Shown in pieces: positions 23,869 through 33,813 of a stretch of 64,000 bases of DNA. Position 1 is the first letter of the stretch. Each line of letters starts with the position of its first letter. The stretch lies in assembly GCA_017511005.1 (NCBI GenBank), contig JAFWLP010000018.1, forward strand, positions 1 through 64,000, written 5' to 3'. The notes under the pieces were generated by a model, which worked only from the letters and a program-made list of their open reading frames with translations, made no database searches and was not told the DNA's origin. The translations under genes and the position numbers were made by a program. The DNA is from Clostridiales bacterium. GTDB lineage: Bacteria > Bacillota > Clostridia > Saccharofermentanales > Saccharofermentanaceae.

Positions 23869-23915
23869 GTTTGATAACGGATATAAATAACGCGTATGCG
23901 TACAGGAAGTGATGA

Positions 23916-24962
23916 TCAGGTATATTTGCTGTAGTGATCGATGTCGTTCTGCAGAAGATCCATGACCGTCTGCTTCTGTTCGTCAGTCAGGTCTTCCGCC
24001 TTTATCTCTTCGGCGAATTCGTTATAAAGCTTTACCGCACCTTCCTCATCACCTGCTCTCCTTACAGAAACCAGCTTAAAGAAAGCAAGACTTCTTCTGA
24101 CTCTCAGATAATGGTTCATGTTAAGGGTTTCCTTTCTGGTGGCAAATGCCTTTATGATCTTCTCGCACCATTCGATTACTCTTATTCCCTCTTCACGCTC
24201 TCCGTACCAGGCATAATCCTGCGCGATGGTATTCATCATGCTTGCGGTCAGATCGAACAATGCAACCGAACTGTCAGCGATGTCACCCTTCATCTTCTCA
24301 AATCCGCTCTCGAAAAAAGTCAGCTCCATTCCGATGTTCTCTTTTATGCGGCATGTCGAAATGCTCGGCAGCACATTAATGTGTTCTCTTGCATTATCGA
24401 AATCCTTATCATGAATATAGATCCATGCAACCGCGTAATGAGTCTTCTCAACAAGCTCTTTGTCACTGCAGTGGCTTATCAGATACACGCCCTTGCGTAT
24501 CGCATCCTTGCAGAGCTTTTTTACGCGTTCCGTATCATCAGGAAAACAATTCTCGAGAACAGGATCGGCATACATGCTGAGGTTGGCCGTCTCCTGAACG
24601 TAATCCAGGATTATCTCGAAGCAGCCCGGATTAAGCGTGGTCTCTGTCGATAAATATTCGCTTATCCGGAGAGCTTTCTGTGCCCTGCCTTCGTCACTGT
24701 TGTTCATGCTTTCGATGGTACTTTTCACCCGGGCTATAACTTCATCATTCTCGGATAACGAATCATATCCCAGGAGAGCATCAGTGCTTACGCCAAGGAC
24801 CTTTGCGAGCGGTATCAGCATTGACACGTCCGGCATGCTGTTCTCCGATTCCCACTTGCTTACCGCCTGCGGTGTTACATTCAGAAGATCAGCGAGTTCT
24901 TCCTGTGTAAACCCTTTGTTCTTACGATAATTCTTTATGTTTCTGCCTATTGTGTTTCCCAT
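23916..24962 (-). CDS. XRE-family helix-turn-helix regulator with helical C-terminal domain
   Basis: A 348-residue protein. Residues 5-60 are a Cro/C1-type helix-turn-helix domain (IGRNIKNYRKNKGFTQEELA, then NVTPQAVSKWESENSMPDV). The remaining 280 residues are helical and rich in aromatic and acidic residues, as in TPR-like sensor regions of clostridial XRE proteins that bind peptides or partner proteins. No enzymatic motif. It lies upstream of the three-gene catabolic run on the same strand, which it might control, but that is inference from position only. Confidence 0.85.
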   Translation of the reverse strand: MGNTIGRNIKNYRKNKGFTQEELADLLNVTPQAVSKWESENSMPDVSMLIPLAKVLGVSTDALLGYDSLSENDEVIARVKSTIESMNNSDEGRAQKALRISEYLSTETTLNPGCFEIILDYVQETANLSMYADPVLENCFPDDTERVKKLCKDAIRKGVYLISHCSDKELVEKTHYAVAWIYIHDKDFDNAREHINVLPSISTCRIKENIGMELTFFESGFEKMKGDIADSSVALFDLTASMMNTIAQDYAWYGEREEGIRVIEWCEKIIKAFATRKETLNMNHYLRVRRSLAFFKLVSVRRAGDEEGAVKLYNEFAEEIKAEDLTDEQKQTVMDLLQNDIDHYSKYT

Positions 24963-25084
24963 GTTTTTTCTCCTTGATCAGTCTTTCACGTAATTTCCGG
25001 TAACCATGCATGCATCTTGAGGATATCGTATTGCTATTCGTTCTGTTTTTCAAACAACGGGCAGTTGAGAGGGAATCAACCGGC

Positions 25085-25122
25085 AAAGCAAAGAGCCGCA
25101 CCCGGTATTCCGGATACGGCTC
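25085..25122 (-). terminator. Rho-independent terminator after the anti-sigma-like gene
   Basis: On the minus strand GAGCCG and CGGCTC enclose an inner TCCGG/CCGGG stem, and the hairpin is followed by TTTGCTTTG. It begins about 27 bp after the stop of the gene at 25149. Confidence 0.7.
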
Positions 25123-25148
25123 ATCAATGCCTGAATACTGACCGGCCG

Positions 25149-26057
25149 TCAGCCCAATCCTCCGCCTTCTTCGATAAAGCAGACTACTATCTGCGTATCG
25201 GCGTGATATGTGATCTCAAAGGTCATAAACCGCGCACTGTCCGAAGGCAATAACTTCATCTCAGGTTCAGGTCCTGTCCACGAACCTTCATATACGGTAT
25301 TACCATCATCATCCGAGCTCTGAGACCAAAGCATGTTAAAAGATACTTTTTCCTGTCCGTGTTCTTCACGCTCATAATTGATCAGCGCAAGTTTGTTCTC
25401 AAGGAACCCGTTAAGCTGTTCTTCCGTAGCCTTAAAAGCCATGATCCTTCCACTGTGACCTGTCGCGTTATCACCGACATGGAAAGTAAGGAAAAAGCCC
25501 TCAGAGAACCAGTCTTCCGTATTAAATTCGTGCTCGTAATCCAGAAACCTGGAATCCTTCTCGAGATCGAGGATATTGTAACCCTGCTGTGAATAATAAT
25601 TCGCGAGTTCATTGAGATCAGGGTCCGCGTAATAATCTGCAGTCACGATTACCGATTCCAGATAATCATCCTCTGCCTTATCCTGTTCGGATACTGCCGC
25701 TATGATCTCTTCCGCTTCGGATTCAGACACCATATCCGTCGGGATCACTCTTTCCTCTCTGCCCTTTTGGTCCTGCTCGACACCATCGACAGCACCGTCG
25801 GGGACAGTAATGCTGAAGAGGCTTCTAACACCTGCGTATATGGTATTTCTCGTCGAAGGAACCAATAACAATACTCCTGTCGTTACTGCTACTGCAGCTG
25901 CAGCTGCTATTCCAACCTTAGCGCCCGTACTGAGACGCGTCTTCTTAGCGGGCTTCCTGACTGAAGCCATTTCCATTTCCAATGCTTTTCTCATTTCCAA
26001 TTTCCTATCATCATCAAGCTTGATCTTCTCAAAAGTCTTTACATACTCATCCTGCAT
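25149..26057 (-). CDS. Probable membrane-bound anti-sigma factor or sigma-linked sensor
   Basis: A 302-residue protein with a charged cytoplasmic N-terminus (about 45 residues), a single Ala/Val-rich transmembrane segment (about 47-66) and a large extracytoplasmic domain of unknown type. It overlaps the end of the ECF sigma factor gene by 11 bp, the usual arrangement of a sigma factor and its membrane-bound inhibitor. The short N-terminus shows no zinc-binding HxxxCxxC motif, so it is not a canonical ZAS anti-sigma. The assignment rests on topology and gene order. Confidence 0.65.
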   Translation of the reverse strand: MQDEYVKTFEKIKLDDDRKLEMRKALEMEMASVRKPAKKTRLSTGAKVGIAAAAAVAVTTGVLLLVPSTRNTIYAGVRSLFSITVPDGAVDGVEQDQKGREERVIPTDMVSESEAEEIIAAVSEQDKAEDDYLESVIVTADYYADPDLNELANYYSQQGYNILDLEKDSRFLDYEHEFNTEDWFSEGFFLTFHVGDNATGHSGRIMAFKATEEQLNGFLENKLALINYEREEHGQEKVSFNMLWSQSSDDDGNTVYEGSWTGPEPEMKLLPSDSARFMTFEITYHADTQIVVCFIEEGGGLG

Positions 26058-26535
26058 ATTTGCGGCCCTCCGTGAATCTGTCTCTAAGAACTTCCTTTGC
26101 CCTTGTCAGTCTCATCGATACTGCTGACGGGGCTATGCCCAGGATGTCGGCGATCTCTTTGAGAGAATAACCTTCATAGTAGTGCAGATGCACCGCGATC
26201 CTGAGTTTCCCTGGGAGTTCAGATACAGCATCCAGCAAATCCGTATCTTCTTCATCAAATGCAAGTTCCGATCCTGCCTCGGCCGCGTCATCAAACGGTG
26301 CCCTGAAGACCACATCTCCCGAGCGGAGGAAATCCCTGCACATGTTTGCGGTCATGGTAAGGATATACGCTTTTTCCTTGCCTTTTTTGATCGTGATATC
26401 GGACTTGATCAGTTTAACGAAAACATCCTGAACAACATCTTCTGCATCAGGTCTTGATCCAAGATACGAGTATGCCAGCCTGAATGCATCATCGGCATAC
26501 TGATCGAAGAATCTCAACACATCTTCATTGTTCAT
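26047..26535 (-). CDS. ECF-type RNA polymerase sigma factor
   Basis: A 162-residue sigma-70 family protein with only regions 2 and 4. Region 2 includes FRLAYSYLGSRPDAEDVVQDVFVKL (residues 17-41), which binds the polymerase and the -10. Region 4 includes LRIAVHLHYYEGYSLKEIADILGIAPSAVSMRLTRAKEVLR (about residues 112-152), the -35 binding helix-turn-helix. It is co-transcribed with the membrane protein at 25149, the probable regulator of its activity. Its target genes are not evident in the window. Confidence 0.92.
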   Translation of the reverse strand: MNNEDVLRFFDQYADDAFRLAYSYLGSRPDAEDVVQDVFVKLIKSDITIKKGKEKAYILTMTANMCRDFLRSGDVVFRAPFDDAAEAGSELAFDEEDTDLLDAVSELPGKLRIAVHLHYYEGYSLKEIADILGIAPSAVSMRLTRAKEVLRDRFTEGRKYAG

Positions 26536-26647
26536 TTAACCAACCTTCCTTTTCCCGTTATTTGAGATCTCACCTATAAGACGAACGGGAATCCCCTTTT
26601 CACACATTTTCGCGAAAAATATTTCAAACAATATAAACAGCCTCAGA

Positions 26648-29230
26648 TCAGCCAATCAGCTTGCCTGCAAGATCCGTGAAATCCTTAATGAAGGAATCAT
26701 GATGTGCTTTGACAAAAGCAATATCATTATTCTTGGATGCGTCCTCGAGTGCTTTGGCCTGAGCAGACAGATCATCGGCACCTATTGTTTTTGAAGCACT
26801 CTTTATCGAATGAACCAGGATCTCATAGTTCTTAATGTCATTATTATCTAGATATGAAGTAAGCTCAGCGCACTTGTCCGACGTGCAGTTCACGTAGTCT
26901 GACAGAAGTTCAAGATAAAAGTTCTCTTCTCCGCATGCGTATCCCATTCCGGCATCGACATTGAGGCCTGCGGAACGGGCCTTGTCCAATGTGAGCGTCG
27001 AAGACGTTTTCTCATCCTGTGAAGCCGCGAATTCAAAGACGGCATTACCGTCATCATCAGAACCGGCAACATCTGCGGGCAGATACTTCTTAAGAGTATT
27101 CTCAATATCCTCAACCATTATCGGCTTGGACAGATAACCGTCAAAGCCCGCATTCAGATACTGCTCCTCTGCCCCTACCACCGCATTGGCAGTAAGCGCT
27201 ATGACCGCCGCGCCGTTAAGGATATCATCATCCTTCAGCACCTTAAGAGTCTCTATGCCGTCCATTTCAGGCATCATGTGGTCCAGAAGGATGATGTCGA
27301 ACTTTTCTTTCCTGAGGATATCGATCGTTTCCCTGCCTGATGAGCAGGTAACGGGAGTAATGCCGAACAGCTTCAGGAAGTTGCACGCCACCTTGAGGTT
27401 CATGCCGTTATCATCAGTTACAAGGACTCTTGCATCCGGAGCATAAAGATGTCCGTTCTCATCATTTTCTACTGAACTGATCTTTTTCTTCTCGTCAAGC
27501 CTGCCAACCGGTTCCGGATCGACGACACGCAGTGACAGATCAAAACCGAAAGTGGAACCAATCGCATATTTGCTGTTGACTTCAAGTTTGCTGTCCATCA
27601 TGGAAAGGAGCTTGACCACGATCGAAATACCCAGACCGGTTCCTTCGATATGGCGGTTGCGCTTTTCCTCGATCCTCTCAAAAGACTGGAAGAGCTTATC
27701 AAGATCTTCTTCCTTAATGCCTATGCCCGTATCTGTTACATCTATCCTGAGTCTGACATTTCCGTCTTCCGTTCCCTTGTTGGCGACACGCAGAGTAACG
27801 CTTCCGGTCTCCGTATACTTTACGGCATTGGTCAGAAGGTTCATTATTACCTGGCTGATCCTGACGTCATCCCCGAAAAGCCTTGCAGGAACAGACTCAT
27901 CTATGTCTAGCCTGAACTCAAGGCCCTTCGCCCTTGCCCTTTCGCTTATGGAATTGACCAGGTTGTTTATCAGCTCCGCAACATCGAATTCAACCGGAAC
28001 GAGAGACATCTTCCCGTCTTCGATCTTGGAGAAATCAAGAATGTTGTTTATGATCGACAGCAGCGTGTTTCCGGCGCTCTTGATGTTGGATGAATACTCA
28101 AGGATATTATCGTCCTTTGATTCACGCAGGATCATCTCGTTCATTCCGAGAACGGCATTGATCGGCGTTCTTATCTCGTGAGACATATCCGCGAGGAAAT
28201 CGCTTTTCGCTTTGTTCGCGCTGTCCGCTGCGGACTTCTCGAGCATGAGGACCTTTGCCTCGTATTCCCTCTTTCTCTCAACCTCTTTCATCTCCTCAAT
28301 ACGCTTATTGGTCTTGCGTTCATGCGTATAAGCGATGATATAGAATGCCGCTATCAACGCGAAGACAAGGATGCCAACCAGCACGCTTACTATCAGCACG
28401 GATGCGGTATCCTTATAAAGTGCGGCAGTCTCAACGACTATGACGAGGTGCCACTGGTCGAGGACTTCATCAACAAAGACAACACACTTTCTGCCGTCAA
28501 TGTTCATGTCGAAATTACCCTTGCCTACACTCATCACTTTTTCGAACAGTTCGGCTTTGTCAGGCAGCTCACTGTAGTTCCTGCCCTTCTCGCCGCTGTC
28601 ACGGTGGGCGACGACAGTGCCGTCATAATTCAGGATAAATCCGTATCCGTTGCCGTTTATAGAGATATTCTCCACGGTCTCCTGCACGCCTGTAAGAGTG
28701 AGGTCGAGACCCAATACATTGTTCGTATCGGTAAGGGCTTTACAGACCGAGATAATGACATTGCCCGTCTGGGCATCAACATAAGGCGATACCACAAGGG
28801 GCTGACCGCCTGCCGCAACAGTATCTATATACCAGTCCCTTACAGTGGGATCATAGTCGTCCGGAGGTGTCCAGCCGACACCGTCAACATATCCGCCGTT
28901 AATGACACCATACAATCCCGTATAGCTCTCATCGAACTGGGATGCGGTATTGGCAGACTCTCTTGTGATATATTCGACGATCTCCTCGTTCGTGGCACCG
29001 TTCGCAACCATGTGGTCAACAGTATCGGCAGCTACCCAGAGGACCGATCTCGCAGTCTCTAGATAATTCTCCAAATCTGCCGTGATCGCCGCAGCTTTGT
29101 CATTGCCAAGTTCATTTATGTAGGAATAGGAGGACGTGTACATCAGACGCGTCGTATAGGTTACGAGCATTGCCATAAGGACAAAGGTCGCACCAAGGGT
29201 CAGTAAAAGCGTCTTCCTGTTGTTATTCAT
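26648..29230 (-). CDS. Hybrid sensor histidine kinase with receiver and HPt domains
   Basis: About 860 residues. Order: transmembrane segment 8-28; extracytoplasmic double-Cache-like sensor 35-270, with the YDPTVRDWY and PLVVSPY motifs of amine or acid sensing Cache domains; transmembrane 276-301; HisKA with His351 (MSHEIRTP); ATPase with NLLTNAVKYTETG, DTGIGI and GTGLGIS; receiver with Asp650 (ILLDHMMPEMDG) and Lys703; C-terminal HPt with His807 (LVHSIKSASKTIGA). This is a complete internal phosphorelay. The frame opens at 29302, but GAGG before the ATG at 29230 and the start of the membrane segment favour that start. No response regulator with an output domain is adjacent. Confidence 0.92.
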   Translation of the reverse strand: MNNNRKTLLLTLGATFVLMAMLVTYTTRLMYTSSYSYINELGNDKAAAITADLENYLETARSVLWVAADTVDHMVANGATNEEIVEYITRESANTASQFDESYTGLYGVINGGYVDGVGWTPPDDYDPTVRDWYIDTVAAGGQPLVVSPYVDAQTGNVIISVCKALTDTNNVLGLDLTLTGVQETVENISINGNGYGFILNYDGTVVAHRDSGEKGRNYSELPDKAELFEKVMSVGKGNFDMNIDGRKCVVFVDEVLDQWHLVIVVETAALYKDTASVLIVSVLVGILVFALIAAFYIIAYTHERKTNKRIEEMKEVERKREYEAKVLMLEKSAADSANKAKSDFLADMSHEIRTPINAVLGMNEMILRESKDDNILEYSSNIKSAGNTLLSIINNILDFSKIEDGKMSLVPVEFDVAELINNLVNSISERARAKGLEFRLDIDESVPARLFGDDVRISQVIMNLLTNAVKYTETGSVTLRVANKGTEDGNVRLRIDVTDTGIGIKEEDLDKLFQSFERIEEKRNRHIEGTGLGISIVVKLLSMMDSKLEVNSKYAIGSTFGFDLSLRVVDPEPVGRLDEKKKISSVENDENGHLYAPDARVLVTDDNGMNLKVACNFLKLFGITPVTCSSGRETIDILRKEKFDIILLDHMMPEMDGIETLKVLKDDDILNGAAVIALTANAVVGAEEQYLNAGFDGYLSKPIMVEDIENTLKKYLPADVAGSDDDGNAVFEFAASQDEKTSSTLTLDKARSAGLNVDAGMGYACGEENFYLELLSDYVNCTSDKCAELTSYLDNNDIKNYEILVHSIKSASKTIGADDLSAQAKALEDASKNNDIAFVKAHHDSFIKDFTDLAGKLIG

Positions 29231-29348
29231 ATAAACCTCATTTGAATCCTGTTGCGATAATATTATTATATACAATGAGTTTTTCAATCTGTTTATATGC
29301 ACAAAAGGTGCATTTATTCGGCGAGATCATGTATTGAAAGGCAAATAA

Positions 29349-30065
29349 ATGGATTCTTTCACGCATTTCTGTCCAGAACACACCGGCATGCTGATATTTA
29401 TCGCCGCGGCAGTGACTGCAGGCCTCCTTATATTACGGAAAAGCTCTGACAGGACCGCCATGATCACCGCGGCCGTGCTCTCAGTCCTTACCCTGACAGG
29501 CGAAACTGTCCAGGACATCCTTCTGGTAAGCGAAGGCGGAGACATCATGGGATTCCTCCCCCTGCACCTGTGCAATCTCGGGATCTTTGTAAACCTGGCA
29601 GCATCTTTCACGCGCGGAAAGACACAGCAGTTCTTTGCGGAGATATCGATGCTCCTCATCATGCCGGGCTCGGCAGGTGCCCTGCTCTTTCCGGACTGGA
29701 CGTACAGACCTTTCTGGTCTTACCTTCCGTTATTGTGTTTTTTCACCCATTCCCTGACCGTGTTCATACCGCTCATATTCCTTGTCAGAGGCAAGGTTCA
29801 TGTGTCGGTCAGGCACATATGGTATCCGTGTCTGTTCCTCCTCGCGGTTGTTCCTCCCATATATCTCCTGGACGTTCTCGCAGGACAGAACTATATGTTC
29901 CTCTTATATCCTCCGCAGGATTCACCTCTTGAATGGATCTGCGGCATGGCAGGAGAGTCCCTCTATACTCCGGGACTGATACTCCTTGTCATCGTGATAC
30001 TGATGGCCGAATATGCGCTATACGGGCTCGCCGGAAAGCTGGCAGGAAAACTCAGCCGAACCTGA
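29349..30065 (+). CDS. YwaF-like (TIGR02206/TMEM164) integral membrane protein
   Basis: A 238-residue protein with about seven transmembrane segments. It carries the family hallmark FLPLHLCNLGIFVN in the third helix and a late LLYPPQDSPL-type loop. The bacterial proteins of this family have no settled function; an acyltransferase role has been proposed for the animal relative TMEM164. It is transcribed away from the histidine kinase, and its 3' end overlaps the 3' end of hydF on the other strand by 14 bp. Confidence 0.8.
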   Translation: MDSFTHFCPEHTGMLIFIAAAVTAGLLILRKSSDRTAMITAAVLSVLTLTGETVQDILLVSEGGDIMGFLPLHLCNLGIFVNLAASFTRGKTQQFFAEISMLLIMPGSAGALLFPDWTYRPFWSYLPLLCFFTHSLTVFIPLIFLVRGKVHVSVRHIWYPCLFLLAVVPPIYLLDVLAGQNYMFLLYPPQDSPLEWICGMAGESLYTPGLILLVIVILMAEYALYGLAGKLAGKLSRT

Positions 30066-31194
30066 TGACCCTGTCCAGTATTCCTTTCATCTTGCCGATC
30101 GCGATACCGTAATTGGTCATGGGAACACCCTGTTCGTCCGCCTTTCTGTAACGGCTTGCAACCTCGGTCTCACCAAGCATGCATGCACCGCAGTGAATGA
30201 TGAGATCATAAGAGGACAGATCCTTCGGAAATTCAAGTCCTGATGTGAACGAGAACTCAAAATCCTTTCCGGTATATTCCCTGATCCAGTTTGGGAGCTT
30301 TACCGTTCCTATGTCTTCACACTGGCGGTGATGAGTGCATCCTTCGCTGATGAGTATCTTTGCGCCATCCGTCAGTTTATCAAGCATGTTGGCTCCGCCG
30401 ATCGACTGGTCAAGGATTCCCTTGAACCTTGCCATGAGTATCGAGAACGATGTCAGCGGGATCTCGGGAGGAACTATCTTGGACACCTTACCAAACGCCT
30501 GGCTGTCGGTGATCACCATTCTCACCTTGCCTACTTTTTTCAGAGCAATATCCAGTTCAGTATCTTTTACAACGATGGGAATCGCCCCCTTTCCCAAAAG
30601 GTCACGTATAACCATCTGCTGGGGAAGGATCAGTCTGTCCTTAGGAGCAGACTTGTCGATGGGAACCACGAGTATGATGAGGTCTCCTTCTTCGACCAGA
30701 TCCGATACCAGAGGACGGGATTTGCGCTGGCTTATTAGCACAGCGACCTTCTCCTTCAGTTCCTCTATTCCTTCACCCTTAAGAGCGCTGACCACTATTG
30801 CATTTTCAGGCATATCCGCAGTGCCGAGATCACTCTTATTAATGACAACAAGATAAGGTATCTTGCGCTTCTTAAACACATCAATAAGCTGCTTCTCGTC
30901 ATCTCTGATTCCGATGCTTCCGTCTACCACAAGGATTGCAATATCAGTCTCATCCAGTACTCTGATACTCCTCTCGATCCTCTGGTTCCCGAGAGCTCCC
31001 TCATCATCGATTCCGGGGGTATCGATTATCACAACCGGACCTAACGGCAGCAGCTCCATGGTCTTGCGCACGGGATCCGTCGTCGTTCCCGCGATATCGG
31101 AAACGATCGACAGTTCCTGTGAAGTGAATCTGTTTACAAGGCTTGATTTGCCTGCATTGCGGCGCCCGAAAAATGCGATATGTGTCCGTTCCAT
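30052..31194 (-). CDS. hydF: [FeFe]-hydrogenase H-cluster maturation GTPase HydF
   Basis: The scaffold that receives the diiron subcluster and delivers it to HydA. The GTPase domain has the P-loop GRRNAGKSS, DTPG, and NKSD. A dimerisation domain follows; the C-terminal cluster domain has CTHHRQC and HCGAC, the Cys ligands of its [4Fe-4S] cluster. The frame runs up to 31257, but AAGGAG 6 nt before the ATG at 31194 and the family start METHIAFFGRRN-like sequence favour 31194. It is the last gene of the tm1266-hydE-hydG-hydF run. Confidence 0.95.
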   Translation of the reverse strand: MERTHIAFFGRRNAGKSSLVNRFTSQELSIVSDIAGTTTDPVRKTMELLPLGPVVIIDTPGIDDEGALGNQRIERSIRVLDETDIAILVVDGSIGIRDDEKQLIDVFKKRKIPYLVVINKSDLGTADMPENAIVVSALKGEGIEELKEKVAVLISQRKSRPLVSDLVEEGDLIILVVPIDKSAPKDRLILPQQMVIRDLLGKGAIPIVVKDTELDIALKKVGKVRMVITDSQAFGKVSKIVPPEIPLTSFSILMARFKGILDQSIGGANMLDKLTDGAKILISEGCTHHRQCEDIGTVKLPNWIREYTGKDFEFSFTSGLEFPKDLSSYDLIIHCGACMLGETEVASRYRKADEQGVPMTNYGIAIGKMKGILDRVIRFG

Positions 31195-31294
31195 ATTAAT
31201 CTCCTTGAATTCAATACCCCGCAATTCTGATATTGATTGTACGAGCGATTTCCGCACAAGCGAAGCGCGGGGGACCTAAGCGAGTACAACAATA

Positions 31295-32710
31295 TCAGAA
31301 TCTGAAGTCGCGTTCTCCGTTCTCGATCGCAACCAGTCTGTCACGCAGAACGGCTCGTGCTTTCTCATTGGTAACGTCAGGAATATTCTTCTCGATGAGC
31401 TTTTCGCCGACTTCACGTGTCTCGGGAGATGCATAGTCAACTAAGTATTCCTTCAAAGTCATAAGCGCATTCGGCAGGCAGCAGTTCTGGATCTGCTTGG
31501 CTTTGCAGAGTGCCATAAATCTGTCGCCCGTTCTGCCTTCGCGGTAGCATGCCGTGCAGAATGAAGGAACGTAATCCATGTCGATCAGCCACTTCATTAC
31601 TTCGTCGAGAGAACGTGTATCAGATACATCGAACTGCGCCGTCTCATCAACTCTCTCCTCATGCGTATAACCACCGACGGATGTCCTTGAACCGCCCGAG
31701 ATCTGTGAGATACCGAGATGGAGAACACGCTCCCTGGATTTCTGCGATTCACGGGTGGAAACGATCATACCGGTGTAAGGAACCGCGATCCTGATGCATG
31801 CCACGATCTTCGCAAATGTATCGTCATCGATCGCGTTGGAGAAATCATTGACATCAATATCATCCGCAGGACAGAGTCTGGGTACCGAGATCGTGTGCGG
31901 ACCAACTCCATGAACTGCTTCAAGATGCTCTGCGTGCATGAGTATTCCCGCAAACTCATAACGGTACTTATCAAGTCCGAAGAGAACACCAAGACCGACA
32001 TCATCGATACCGCCTTCCATAGCCCTGTCCATGGCCTCTGTGTGGTAAGCATAATCGTGCTTGGGTCCCGTAGGGTGCAGTATCTCATATGACTCTTTGT
32101 GATATGTCTCCTGGAAGAGAATGTATGTGCCGATACCGGCTTCGTGAAGCTTGCGGTAATTCTCCACGGTCGTAGCTGCAATATTAACATTTACACGTCT
32201 GATCGCACCGTTCTTGTGCTTAATCGAATATATCGTCTTGATGCATTCAAGGATGTATTCAATGGGGTTGTTGACGGGATCCTCACCGGCCTCGATCGCA
32301 AGTCTCTTGTGACCCATATCCTGTAATGCAATGACCTCATCCCTAACCTGTTCCTGGGTAAGTTTTACTCTCGGAATTGTCTTGTTCTTGCCGTGGTAAG
32401 GGCAGTAGATGCATCCGTTGATGCAGTAATTGGATAAATACAGAGGCGCGAAAAGAACTATCCTGTTTCCGTAGAAATCCTTTTTGATCTGCTCCGCAAG
32501 GGCATATATCTCCTCGTTCTTTTCGGGGATCTCACACGCCAGCAGCACAGATGCGTCACGGTGCGAAAGGCCCTTACGCTCTCTTGCCTTCTCCAATATC
32601 TCATCGATCAGTGCGGCGTTGTTTTTATTCTCATCCGCATACTTCAGAGACTCAAGGATCTCGCTGTCGTCGATGAATTCTTCTGCTTTCATTGATTTGG
32701 GATCGTACAT
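31295..32710 (-). CDS. hydG: [FeFe]-hydrogenase maturase HydG, radical SAM tyrosine lyase
   Basis: It cleaves tyrosine to p-cresol and dehydroglycine, giving the CO and CN- ligands of the H-cluster. The radical SAM motif is CINGCIYC (C-x3-C-x2-C). The C-terminal auxiliary cluster motif CTACYREGRTGDRF, with a further downstream CC, is present. Length 471 is normal for HydG and separates it from ThiH (about 370). It lies about 40 bp after hydE. Confidence 0.96.
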   Translation of the reverse strand: MYDPKSMKAEEFIDDSEILESLKYADENKNNAALIDEILEKARERKGLSHRDASVLLACEIPEKNEEIYALAEQIKKDFYGNRIVLFAPLYLSNYCINGCIYCPYHGKNKTIPRVKLTQEQVRDEVIALQDMGHKRLAIEAGEDPVNNPIEYILECIKTIYSIKHKNGAIRRVNVNIAATTVENYRKLHEAGIGTYILFQETYHKESYEILHPTGPKHDYAYHTEAMDRAMEGGIDDVGLGVLFGLDKYRYEFAGILMHAEHLEAVHGVGPHTISVPRLCPADDIDVNDFSNAIDDDTFAKIVACIRIAVPYTGMIVSTRESQKSRERVLHLGISQISGGSRTSVGGYTHEERVDETAQFDVSDTRSLDEVMKWLIDMDYVPSFCTACYREGRTGDRFMALCKAKQIQNCCLPNALMTLKEYLVDYASPETREVGEKLIEKNIPDVTNEKARAVLRDRLVAIENGERDFRF

Positions 32711-32751
32711 GTTATTTACCTTCTTTCTTTTTCAGCACCGGTATTCCACCC

Positions 32752-33813
32752 TCAGTGCTCTCTTTTGTATTTGACGTTGTCACCCCTGTCGGTGACGATC
32801 TCGTAACCTATGTTGTTTATTCTCTTCTTCAGACAGATCATACATTCAGCCGCTTCCTCACCCGTGCATATCTTGTTGTCGTAAAGTTCATATTTCTTTC
32901 TGACACCCACCGGGGACAGATTAGGCATTACTACGTTCGCGCCTGCAAGGATACCGAGTTCTCTTCCTCTCGGATCGATCGTGCCGAGTGCTGTCGTAGC
33001 AGGAAGCAATACCTCCGGAAGCATCAGTCTGATCATGCTGAGCAAAAATAATGTGAGTTCCAGCGTACCGGCCTTCATATCCGCAAACGGCGTCTCTTGG
33101 TGAGGAATGAACGGACCTATTCCGATCATCTCGGGATCCAGCTTTTTCAGAAACAGCAGATCATCTGCAATGTTCTCAACCGTCTGATACGGTGAACCCA
33201 CCATGAATCCGGCACCGGTCTGAAAGCCGATCTTCTTCAGGTTATACAGACACTGCTGTCTGTTCTCAGCGGAAAGATTGGACGGATGCAGTTTTGCATA
33301 GTGATCAAAGTCAGCTGTCTCATGCCTCAGGAGATATCTGTCTGCGCCTGCATCATAGAATGCCTTGTATGACTCATAGCTCTTCTCACCGACCGACAGA
33401 GTAACCGCGACATCCGGATGCTCTTTCTTGATCGAACGGATGATATCAGTCATCATCTCATCCGTGAAATACGCATCTTCACCGCCCTGCAGAACGATCG
33501 TCCTGAAGCCCAGATCATATCCGTAAGACGCACATTCCGTAATCTCGTCTTTGCTGAGTCTGTACCGCTGCGCGTTCCTGTTCGAGCACCTGATACCACA
33601 GTAGTAACAATCGTTCCTGCAGTAGTTGGTAAACTCGATAAGACCCCTCACAAAGACCCTGTTACCGTAATTATCTCTTGCAACCGCAGAAGCTCTTTCA
33701 GCAAGAAGAGACTGCAGTTCGGGAGTATGGTTTTCGAGAAGACAGATGATCTCATCACGAGTGAGACTGCCGGTATCGCAAAGCTTTTCTGTTATTCCGC
33801 GGATGTCAGTCAT
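32752..33813 (-). CDS. hydE: [FeFe]-hydrogenase maturase HydE, radical SAM
   Basis: A radical SAM enzyme acting in assembly of the dithiomethylamine-bridged diiron precursor. The cluster motif is CRNDCYYC (C-x3-C-x2-C), in the context FTNYCRNDCYYCGIRC; GGEDA and RHETAD follow, as expected. The start is the ATG at 33813, which overlaps the upstream gene's stop by 8 bp (ATGACTGA); the TTG at 33822 has no support. Length about 353 fits HydE. Confidence 0.95.
   Translation of the reverse strand: MTDIRGITEKLCDTGSLTRDEIICLLENHTPELQSLLAERASAVARDNYGNRVFVRGLIEFTNYCRNDCYYCGIRCSNRNAQRYRLSKDEITECASYGYDLGFRTIVLQGGEDAYFTDEMMTDIIRSIKKEHPDVAVTLSVGEKSYESYKAFYDAGADRYLLRHETADFDHYAKLHPSNLSAENRQQCLYNLKKIGFQTGAGFMVGSPYQTVENIADDLLFLKKLDPEMIGIGPFIPHQETPFADMKAGTLELTLFLLSMIRLMLPEVLLPATTALGTIDPRGRELGILAGANVVMPNLSPVGVRKKYELYDNKICTGEEAAECMICLKKRINNIGYEIVTDRGDNVKYKREH

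Noticed and set aside
27552-28181. Plus-strand frames opposite the hybrid histidine kinase
   Set aside because: These long frames follow from codon bias of the kinase on the other strand; no family pattern or ribosome site is present.
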